From Ruminococcaceae bacterium UBA3329 (GTDB lineage Bacteria > Bacillota > Clostridia > Oscillospirales > Acutalibacteraceae), in contig DERX01000005.1 in assembly GCA_002361875.1 (NCBI GenBank), positions 1 through 13,202 on the forward strand: a stretch of DNA of 13,202 bases, given 5' to 3'. The notes below the pieces were generated by a model. It saw only the letters and a program-made list of their open reading frames with translations, ran no database searches and was not told the origin of the DNA. The position numbers were made by a program, and so were the translations under genes. This document shows, piece after piece, positions 1 through 4,722 of the stretch. Within the stretch, counting starts at the first letter, position 1. The number at the start of each line of letters is the position of its first letter.

Positions 1-56
1 GTATTTATTTCATATTGTTTTAAATTTTAATATTCGTCACTGAACAGTAAAATATA

Positions 57-85
57 TTGAAATCATCACACAATTGGTTTATAAT
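57..85 (+). promoter_or_regulatory. Sigma-A promoter for bioY
   Basis: A TTGAAA -35 box (57-62) and a perfect TATAAT -10 box (80-85) are separated by exactly 17 nt. Transcription would begin near 92 and leave a leader of about 135 nt before the bioY start. The leader is AT-rich and contains a G-run at 101-105; I recognise no riboswitch in it. A second TATAAT cluster at 194-204 lacks a convincing -35. Confidence 0.65.
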
Positions 86-185
86 ATGTAATCGCACAGA
101 GGGGGAAAATTTTTTAATTACGGAAAGAAAATTATAATTTGTAAATGAGGAAAATTCAATACTCTGTCAGCATACACCTACTTTT

Positions 186-217
186 TTGTATACTATAATA
201 TAATATAAATTTCACAA
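186..217 (+). promoter_or_regulatory. Possible BirA-type operator upstream of bioY
   Basis: TTGTATAC (186-193) and TTTCACAA (210-217) form an imperfect inverted repeat with a 16-nt AT-rich spacer. Biotin repressor (BirA) sites in bacteria have TTGTwAAC half-sites with a spacer of about this length. The left half matches well and the right half only partly (5 of 8 against a perfect mirror). The site ends at the bioY ribosome binding site, so binding could block elongation or initiation. bioY genes in Firmicutes are commonly BirA-controlled, which motivates the call. It remains tentative. Confidence 0.3.
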
Positions 218-227
218 GGTAATAAAA

Positions 228-776
228 ATGAAAAAAGAGAAAATTTACAGCATAACATTAACAGCACTTATGTCGGCAGTCATTTGCGTTTGCTCGTGGA
301 TAACCGTTCCTTTAGGGTCAATCCCGTTTACACTCCAAACCTTCGGCGTGTTTTTGGCGCTCCGCTTTCTCGGCGGTAAAAAAGGTACTTTGTCCATAAT
401 TATTTATCTGCTTTTAGGTGCTGTCGGACTTCCCGTTTTCTCGAATTTCGGCGCAGGTGTGGGCAAAATTCTCGGCCCGACGGGCGGATATATGCTTGGA
501 TTCATTTTCAGCGGAATCGTAATTATGCTTTTAGAAAAATTTGACCGAAAAATAAAATATTTTCGGATTTTAACCGACATTGTAGCTCTTACGGGCTGCT
601 ATGCTTTGGGTACAGCTTGGTTTTACATATTTATCGGGGTCAAAAACGGAATGAGCATTTTTGCGGTGCTTTCCGCCTGTGTAATTCCGTTTATTTTGCC
701 CGATATTATTAAAATTGCTCTCGCCGAAATAATTGCTTCGAAAATTCCGAATAGAGATAAAAGGAGTTTTTTATAA
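228..776 (+). CDS. bioY: BioY, biotin-binding S component of ECF transporter
   Basis: Integral membrane protein that captures biotin and, with the shared energy-coupling module EcfA/EcfA'/EcfT, imports it. No ATPase or T-component genes are in the window, so it would use a module encoded elsewhere (group II ECF arrangement). At 182 aa it has the usual BioY length and about six hydrophobic helices. Family signatures are clear: IPFTLQTFGVFLA (residues 32-44), LLLGAVGLPVF (61-71), and the glycine-rich LGPTGGYMLGF (82-92). The ATG follows an AAGG Shine-Dalgarno (216-219) with 8 nt spacing. A consensus promoter and a possible BirA operator precede it. The ureohydrolase gene starts only 3 nt after its stop, so the two are probably cotranscribed although their functions have no obvious link. 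Confidence 0.93.
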   Translation: MKKEKIYSITLTALMSAVICVCSWITVPLGSIPFTLQTFGVFLALRFLGGKKGTLSIIIYLLLGAVGLPVFSNFGAGVGKILGPTGGYMLGFIFSGIVIMLLEKFDRKIKYFRILTDIVALTGCYALGTAWFYIFIGVKNGMSIFAVLSACVIPFILPDIIKIALAEIIASKIPNRDKRSFL

Positions 777-779
777 TTT

Positions 780-1661
780 ATGAATAACAAAAACACAGCT
801 CAATATTTAATATGCGAGGCGCCCGTTTGCGTTGGTTCGCCTACAAACGGCACGCAAAACGCATATTCACACCTTAAAAGCGGACTTACGGAGCTTTTCG
901 GCGAAAAAGCTCTTTTCTGCGATTTTGAGGGAGAAAGAGAAAAAAGCGACGCAAAGCCGAATAAAAGGCTTAAAGGTCTTTCCACCGTTATGCTTGTAAA
1001 TAATCAAAACTACCGAAATATGCTCGACGGAATTTTAAACGGTCTTGTTCCCGTTTGTCTGGGCGGCGACCATTCACTTGCAATGAGCAGTATTGCCGCA
1101 CTGTCCGACACGGTAGGACCGAATGACCTTGCCGTTATTTATGTTGACGGTCACACAGACATTAACACTGCCGAATCCTCGCTTACAGGATACATTCACG
1201 GTATGCCGTTAGCCCAGGCTCTCGGTCTTTGCCCAAAAGAGCTTGACATCGGCGAAAATAAAATTCACCTTTACGGAGAAAATCTCTATATTGTCGGCGC
1301 ACGCAGTATTGACCCCGAGGAATTTGTAATCTGTGAAAAACAGGGCGTGCATTTATATACTGCAGCTGATGTTAAAGCACAGGGTGCGGATAAAATTTTA
1401 AATGAAATATTAAGTGACATCGGCGATAAAAAAATTCATTTAAGCTTTGATGTTGACTCAATTGACGGCGCCGAATTTCCTTCAACGGGATATGTTATGC
1501 CCGACGGACTTTCGTTTGACTGCATTTACGGAATGCTGAAAAAAGTTATTGAACGGGGAATTTCCTCTCTTGATGTGGTTGAATACAACCCATCTCTTGA
1601 CAAAAACGGCACGGATAAGGAAAAGCTGTTTAAAATTTTCAAGCTGTTGGCGGACAGATAA
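780..1661 (+). CDS. Arginase/agmatinase-family ureohydrolase
   Basis: Binuclear manganese hydrolase family that splits guanidino compounds (arginine, agmatine, formiminoglutamate or guanidinobutyrate), mostly to urea. At 293 aa it has normal family length. All expected metal ligands are visible: H98 in GGDHS (95-99), D123/H125/D127 in DGHTDIN, and D224/D226 in SFDVD. IHGMPLA (139-145), GARSID (173-178) and DVVEYNP (265-271) give it a more arginase-like than agmatinase-like pattern. Deviations: the normally conserved Ala of DAH is Gly124, and two pocket positions equivalent to human arginase Asn139 and Thr246 are Tyr138 and Tyr238. The substrate is therefore uncertain, and I give no symbol. 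An AAAAGGAG Shine-Dalgarno lies at 759-766 inside the end of bioY, 13 nt before ATG, which is long. Likely cytosolic. The plus-strand hairpin at 1886-1914 probably ends the operon. Confidence 0.85.
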   Translation: MNNKNTAQYLICEAPVCVGSPTNGTQNAYSHLKSGLTELFGEKALFCDFEGEREKSDAKPNKRLKGLSTVMLVNNQNYRNMLDGILNGLVPVCLGGDHSLAMSSIAALSDTVGPNDLAVIYVDGHTDINTAESSLTGYIHGMPLAQALGLCPKELDIGENKIHLYGENLYIVGARSIDPEEFVICEKQGVHLYTAADVKAQGADKILNEILSDIGDKKIHLSFDVDSIDGAEFPSTGYVMPDGLSFDCIYGMLKKVIERGISSLDVVEYNPSLDKNGTDKEKLFKIFKLLADR

Positions 1662-1674
1662 ACATTAAATTTAG

Positions 1675-1764
1675 CATATTGTCTATACGGACAGAGTTGT
1701 TATTCTGGCAAAATATTACGGCGTAAGTGCAGATTATATTTTAGAACTGTCAGATGAAAAATGA
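1675..1764 (+). pseudogene. Remnant of an XRE-family HTH regulator (C-terminal tail)
   Basis: A frame bounded by TAG (1672-1674) and TGA (1762-1764) encodes about 29 residues with no start codon. They end VVILAKYYGVSADYILELSD followed by EK and stop. This closely resembles the last helix and tail of Cro/CI (XRE) repressor DNA-binding domains, which commonly read LAxYYxVSxDYLLG. The preceding helices of the domain, including the recognition helix, are absent: the sequence upstream runs straight into the ureohydrolase stop at 1661. I read it as a decayed leftover of a deletion or rearrangement, not a working gene. The match is by pattern memory only. Confidence 0.55.
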
Positions 1765-1797
1765 GTGTTTCAAAACAGTATGCGACATACTCTAAAA

Positions 1798-1823
1798 GTA
1801 GGGGCTGATGCCTACATCAGCCC
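1798..1823 (+). repeat. GTAGGG-headed palindromic repeat, copy 1
   Basis: GTAGGGG at 1798-1804 leads into a perfect 9-bp stem, GGGCTGATG (1802-1810) and CATCAGCCC (1815-1823), with a CCTA loop. No T-run follows, so it is not an obvious terminator. Two other hairpins in the window share the same GTAGGG head with unrelated stem sequences (1882-1907 and, on the other strand, 4342-4365). Confidence 0.6.
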
Positions 1824-1881
1824 ATTGCAAAAGTATAATATTTTAACCATTTTTCGGCGAGCATGAAAACCAGCCGCTACA

Positions 1882-1907
1882 GTAGGGACAGGTTTCCACG
1901 CCTGTCC
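1882..1907 (+). repeat. GTAGGG-headed palindromic repeat, copy 2
   Basis: GTAGGG (1882-1887) runs into the 7-bp stem GGACAGG (1886-1892) and CCTGTCC (1901-1907) with an 8-nt loop. The head matches copies at 1798 and 4365 (minus strand), while the stem sequence differs. This copy also serves as a likely terminator because of the T-run that follows. Confidence 0.55.
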
Positions 1908-1914
1908 GTTTTTT
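1886..1914 (+). terminator. Rho-independent terminator for the bioY operon
   Basis: A GGACAGG/CCTGTCC stem is followed by G and six T residues (1909-1914). It lies 225 nt after the ureohydrolase stop, with only the decayed XRE fragment between. It is the only stem plus T-run on the plus strand in this gap. Confidence 0.6.
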
Positions 1915-1920
1915 ATAAGC

Positions 1921-1950
1921 TAAAAAGGACGGCCACACGGACCGTCCTTT
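1921..1950 (-). terminator. Rho-independent terminator of the acyltransferase operon
   Basis: A perfect 9-bp inverted repeat, AAAGGACGG (1924-1932) and CCGTCCTTT (1942-1950), has a 9-nt loop. Read on the minus strand the stem ends in a T-run (five T, 1926-1922). It sits 25 nt beyond the stop of the acyltransferase gene and lies back-to-back with the plus-strand terminator. Confidence 0.75.
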
Positions 1951-1974
1951 CGCTGTTCAATTTAATTTTACCTT

Positions 1975-3261
1975 TTATTCCGCTGTATCGCCGATGAGTA
2001 CATCGATATTTTTCTCCATTAAATCGAAAAAAGTATTTACAATCTTCTCGTCCTGCTCGTTGCCCCTTACGCACATTGAAAGAGTAACAACATTCTTATA
2101 TGATGTTGCGGAAAGAAGAACATACGGCTTGTATTTAACCGCACCTGTCATAAATGCGTCAGTCGGCTCGTGACCCGAAAGAGAAAGTCCCTTTGCGTCA
2201 AGAATACCGATATTGCTCATTGCAAGAAGCGGATTTGAGTAACCGATTTTAATAACCTCTTCCGACGCTGTATGCGGCAAAATGCTGTATCCGAATTTAA
2301 GCAAGGGCAAGCCGTAAAGGCCCATAAATTTATCGTTTTTAAATTTATTAACACTTCTTACAACATAATTTAATGTCTGGAAAATATCATGGCCGCGCTC
2401 GGGAATATTGCACTGCATAAATGCGGTGTGGTTCGTAATGCCCATATCGGATGTATCCTTAATGTGACGGCGAAGGTCGATTGCACAGGAAATCGTTACG
2501 CTGTCGTAAGGGTTGTAGCCTGCAAGCTCATAAAGTGAATAAAAATAAGCGGCAACGAGCATATCGTTAATTGTTGCGCCGTGCTTTTTACCCACAGCCT
2601 TAATTTTCATAAATCGGTCTTCGTCAATTTTACGGCGTGCAATGAACGACTTGTCGGCAATGCTGTTGTTTGTAAGCGGGAAAGAATGGTCGTCCTTTGC
2701 GCAAACATTTTTATAAAGATTTTTAGCCATTCTCGTTTCAGTGGGCGAAAAGCTTGAATAAACCTCTTCATAAGAGCGAGAGCCTGTACGAAGAGCAATC
2801 GGACTTTTATGCTCATCTACATAGCCGTTGTAATTCTGGCAAAGCGCCTTAACGAAATATTTAAGATCGCCGCCGTCCATACACATATGGTTTTCAACTA
2901 TGCAAATTGTGGTTGTGTTGTCCTTAAAGAAAACCGCAACCTTCATTTGAAGATGGCTTTCAGGCGGAATATACTGAGTTAAAAACTCCTCAACAGCCTC
3001 ATCAACATTTTCGGGATGCGAAACTGTTACAACATCGTTGATATTATAAGGCATAACCTCCCAATGTGTGCTTAAATGGTTGTCAACAAAGCGTGAGTGA
3101 AGCACGGGAGCTTTCTCAAAAAAGCAGATAAGAACGGTTTTGAGCGCCTCAACATCAATCAGAAAATCATAGCGCAATTCAACGTGTACCATTCTGTCGT
3201 TGAAGTCACGGAAAAGATAATGCATCTTATCCCAGAGCTCGGCATTTAATTTTCTTTCCAT
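1975..3261 (-). CDS. Condensation-domain-like acyltransferase
   Basis: Member of the CoA-dependent acyltransferase superfamily that includes NRPS condensation domains, wax-ester synthases and alcohol acetyltransferases. In the 428 residues, the catalytic HxxxDG is visible as HMCMDGG (125-131; H125 would be the catalytic base), preceded by Asn124 where NRPS domains have a second His. Other landmarks are ATINDMLVAA (229-238), AIDLRRHI (260-267) and SNIG (349-352), all typical of this fold. There is no signal peptide or transmembrane helix, and no carrier-protein or adenylation domain nearby, so it is a free-standing enzyme. Donor and acceptor cannot be told. ATG is supported by GGAGG (3272-3276), 10 nt away. 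It overlaps the upstream membrane-protein gene by 16 nt, which suggests coupled translation and a shared job such as acylating a membrane-associated product. Many such genes are annotated alcohol acetyltransferase; that specificity is not shown here. Confidence 0.8.
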   Translation of the reverse strand: MERKLNAELWDKMHYLFRDFNDRMVHVELRYDFLIDVEALKTVLICFFEKAPVLHSRFVDNHLSTHWEVMPYNINDVVTVSHPENVDEAVEEFLTQYIPPESHLQMKVAVFFKDNTTTICIVENHMCMDGGDLKYFVKALCQNYNGYVDEHKSPIALRTGSRSYEEVYSSFSPTETRMAKNLYKNVCAKDDHSFPLTNNSIADKSFIARRKIDEDRFMKIKAVGKKHGATINDMLVAAYFYSLYELAGYNPYDSVTISCAIDLRRHIKDTSDMGITNHTAFMQCNIPERGHDIFQTLNYVVRSVNKFKNDKFMGLYGLPLLKFGYSILPHTASEEVIKIGYSNPLLAMSNIGILDAKGLSLSGHEPTDAFMTGAVKYKPYVLLSATSYKNVVTLSMCVRGNEQDEKIVNTFFDLMEKNIDVLIGDTAE

Positions 3262-4058
3262 ACGTCTTCAACCTCCTGCTTATATTTGTATTTTGCGTTA
3301 TTAAGAAGAATCAGCAAACCGATTATTGCATCAATGGCAACTCCAAGGAATATGAGAGCCCAACCTCTGCCCCAAGTAACAATTTCCAATGCCGCCAAAA
3401 TAATGTAAAGCATTGTAAATATTGCGGGAAGATAAACAAAAGTATTTATCATTGCGAATTTTTGGTGCGTAAGGAAAGCAAAAAGCAAATCGCCAATTAA
3501 AAGTGCCGCAACTCCGCCCGGAATTATTGGCCATGTTGCACCCCAGCCGATTGTTACACCGCACAAAAGGAACACAAAAACTGCAACAAGCATTACACAG
3601 CCTGCCGCCAAAAGACGGGCAATCGGGTGGAAAATCTTTTTAAGGCGCATAAGCTTTCTGATACCTGCAAGCATACATAAAATGCACATTGCAAATACCG
3701 TACCGACGATTATAAGCCAATTTCCTGCCCATGTGTCAAACAAAATACCTTGAATTATGTATATTGCAACAGAAAGAATAATAAGAAGCGGAGTTCCTAT
3801 AAGAAGCAATTTATGCTCCAGTGCCTCTTTTTTGCGCCTTTTTTCCGCTGCATAGTAACGGTTATAATTCTCTCTGATGTTCGGATATTCGGATAAAATA
3901 AGATCTTCAATTACTCCCTCGTCCTGAAGACCCGCCTGCCTTACATCACAGGCACGGTCATTCATTTCGTCAAGCAAGCGTCTTTTATACTGATAAAGAA
4001 TTTCGCTGTATTTAACGTCTTTGAATTCGTTTTCAATTTTGTCGATAAATATTTTCAA
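3246..4058 (-). CDS. Six-helix membrane protein with three repeated TM hairpins
   Basis: Unrecognised function. The 270-aa product has a charged N-terminal cytosolic region (1-82, rich in Lys, Arg, Glu) and six hydrophobic helices at about 83-103, 110-132, 147-168, 172-196, 203-222 and 233-252, then a short charged tail. The helices form three pairs. In each, the turn carries a W-x3-4-W pattern followed by a glycine-rich second helix: DTWAGNW (108-114), GWGATWP (171-177), TWGRGW (228-233). This points to threefold internal duplication. The start is TTG at 4058, supported by a GGAGG (4066-4070) at 7 nt; no better start exists nearby. It is the first gene of a two-gene operon, overlapping the acyltransferase start by 16 nt. 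From memory, membrane proteins annotated DUF6320 occur next to such acyltransferases; I cannot confirm membership. Confidence 0.85.
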   Translation of the reverse strand: MKIFIDKIENEFKDVKYSEILYQYKRRLLDEMNDRACDVRQAGLQDEGVIEDLILSEYPNIRENYNRYYAAEKRRKKEALEHKLLLIGTPLLIILSVAIYIIQGILFDTWAGNWLIIVGTVFAMCILCMLAGIRKLMRLKKIFHPIARLLAAGCVMLVAVFVFLLCGVTIGWGATWPIIPGGVAALLIGDLLFAFLTHQKFAMINTFVYLPAIFTMLYIILAALEIVTWGRGWALIFLGVAIDAIIGLLILLNNAKYKYKQEVEDVWKEN

Positions 4059-4079
4059 CTTTTTTCCTCCTTTTCTTAA

Positions 4080-4097
4080 GGTGAATCAACTTTCACC
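4080..4097 (-). promoter_or_regulatory. Palindrome at the predicted transcription start, possible operator
   Basis: GGTGAA (4080-4085) and TTCACC (4092-4097) are perfect inverted half-sites separated by 6 nt. The predicted start point of the minus-strand promoter is close to 4098, so the palindrome covers the first transcribed bases. It could bind a dimeric repressor or form a small 5' hairpin upstream of the ribosome binding site. No regulator gene lies beside it. Confidence 0.3.
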
Positions 4098-4104
4098 GAT
4101 AACA

Positions 4105-4133
4105 ATTATACTAAAAAATATATACCATTGCAA
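4105..4133 (-). promoter_or_regulatory. Sigma-A promoter of the membrane protein/acyltransferase operon
   Basis: On the minus strand, TTGCAA (4133-4128) and a perfect TATAAT (4110-4105) are spaced 17 nt apart. The start point would be near 4098, about 40 nt before the TTG start of the membrane-protein gene. Confidence 0.7.
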
Positions 4134-4155
4134 TAGGCTTTACATAATATTCACA

Positions 4156-4179
4156 TTTTATTTTTAAACAAAAATAAAA
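4156..4179. repeat. AT-only inverted repeat
   Basis: TTTTATTTTT (4156-4165) and AAAAATAAAA (4170-4179) form a perfect 10-bp stem with an AAAC loop. It lies between the minus-strand promoter and the hairpin-rich repeat. It has no G or C pairs and may simply reflect AT-rich spacer DNA, though it could mark the edge of the neighbouring repeat. Confidence 0.35.
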
Positions 4180-4189
4180 GCAAGTGCTT

Positions 4190-4333
4190 AACCTGTATTT
4201 AATCGATTTGCAATGTGAAACAGAAACATCGACCAAGCCGGCAGGCGAGACATCTGTCACGGAGTGACTGATTAGGGGACAAAACTCCCTCAGTCTTTTG
4301 CTACGCAAAATCCAGCTCCCTCAATGAGGGAGC
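4190..4333. repeat. Hairpin-rich dispersed intergenic repeat (MITE-like)
   Basis: This 140-bp stretch is richer in GC than the flanking spacer and holds three perfect small stem-loops: GTCAC/GTGAC with loop GGA (4256-4268), TTTTGC/GCAAAA with loop TAC (4296-4310), and GCTCCCTC/GAGGGAGC with loop AAT (4315-4333). The core CTCCCTCAGTC...GCTCCCTC...GAGGGAGC resembles a repeat I recall as very frequent between genes in gut Clostridia genomes. No transposase or credible reading frame is present, so any movement would depend on enzymes elsewhere. The left boundary is approximate. Together with the promoter, the AT stem, copy 3 of the GTAGGG hairpin and a terminator, it accounts for the 356-nt gene-free gap at 4059-4414. 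Confidence 0.6.
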
Positions 4334-4341
4334 GAAAAAAC

Positions 4342-4365
4342 GGCGGGAGCAAGCCCCCGCCCTAC
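4342..4365 (-). repeat. GTAGGG-headed palindromic repeat, copy 3
   Basis: Read on the minus strand, GTAGGG (4365-4360) leads into a stem whose arms are GGCGGG (4342-4347) and CCCGCC (4356-4361) around an 8-nt centre. The layout is that of copies 1 and 2 near 1800-1907. It sits immediately beside the larger hairpin-rich repeat. Confidence 0.55.
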
Positions 4366-4378
4366 GCTCTATTTAACT

Positions 4379-4406
4379 AAAAACAGACAGGCAAATTTTG
4401 CCTGTC
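4379..4406 (-). terminator. Rho-independent terminator after the small hypothetical gene
   Basis: GACAGGCAAA (4386-4395) and TTTGCCTGTC (4397-4406) form a perfect 10-bp inverted repeat, in practice a 7-bp GC-rich stem with an AT loop. On the minus strand it is followed by TG and five T (4383-4379). It lies 9 nt beyond the stop of the 75-aa gene and would end the dacF-side transcript. Confidence 0.75.
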
Positions 4407-4414
4407 CTCAGCTT

Positions 4415-4642
4415 TTATTTTTCACCGAAATTTTTCCGCTTGCTCTCTTCATTTGCCTTTTTTGAAAGTCCCTGCGCAATCTTCGGATAATCATTGTGTG
4501 TGTCCGAGGTCGGCTGAATGTTATATGTGCCGTACTTGTTTACCATATCAAACACATCGTGAGGCTCTCCGTGAACGGGGTCAGCGGATATTTCAAGTTT
4601 AACACGGTCTTTTGTTTTATCTTTCTGTCTGTCTTTTTTCAT
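4415..4642 (-). CDS. Small charged hypothetical protein, 75 aa
   Basis: I do not recognise a characterised family. The product is very hydrophilic, with Lys/Arg/Asp-rich ends (start MKKDRQKDKTKDR) and a more ordered-looking centre, MVNKYGTYNIQPTSDT (33-48), followed by a DYPKIAQG stretch. No signal peptide, helix, cysteine pair or DNA-binding motif is visible, so it is probably a small cytosolic, partly disordered protein. Reasons to believe it is real: an ATG at 4642 with an AAGGG Shine-Dalgarno at 9 nt, a clear terminator just past the stop, and an amino-acid composition unlike a random frame. It lies 80 nt downstream of dacF on the same strand, with no strong promoter of its own seen, so cotranscription with dacF is likely. 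A hairpin in that spacer overlaps its ribosome binding site. Confidence 0.65.
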   Translation of the reverse strand: MKKDRQKDKTKDRVKLEISADPVHGEPHDVFDMVNKYGTYNIQPTSDTHNDYPKIAQGLSKKANEESKRKNFGEK

Positions 4643-4653
4643 ATTTTATCACC

Positions 4654-4691
4654 CTTCGGTACAAAGCTTATAAAAGTATTTTTGTACGAAG
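4654..4691 (-). promoter_or_regulatory. Leader hairpin overlapping the RBS of the small gene
   Basis: CTTCGGTACAAA (4654-4665) and TTTGTACGAAG (4681-4691) pair with one bulged base around a 15-nt AT-rich loop. On the minus strand the 3' arm ends inside the AAGGG Shine-Dalgarno of the 75-aa gene (4656-4652). No T-run follows on the minus strand, so it is not a terminator for dacF. It may limit translation or mark an mRNA processing site. Confidence 0.4.
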
Positions 4692-4722
4692 CGTAAAAAA
4701 TATTCACTGAAAAAATTACCGT

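Noticed and set aside
86..227. Riboswitch in the bioY leader
   Set aside because: The leader is AT-rich without conserved GC stems or a terminator/antiterminator pair. No biotin riboswitch is known to me.
800..985. 61-aa minus-strand frame inside the ureohydrolase gene
   Set aside because: A shadow of a strongly supported gene, without its own start signals; the same holds for the other antisense frames within the large genes.
1798..1907. CRISPR-like repeat array from the neighbouring hairpins
   Set aside because: The two palindromes share only six bases of head, differ in stem sequence and are not regularly spaced; no cas genes are present.
4111..4308. 65-aa minus-strand reading frame
   Set aside because: It lies inside the hairpin-rich repeat and over the promoter, has no ribosome binding site and a Cys/Ser-rich composition typical of non-coding frames.
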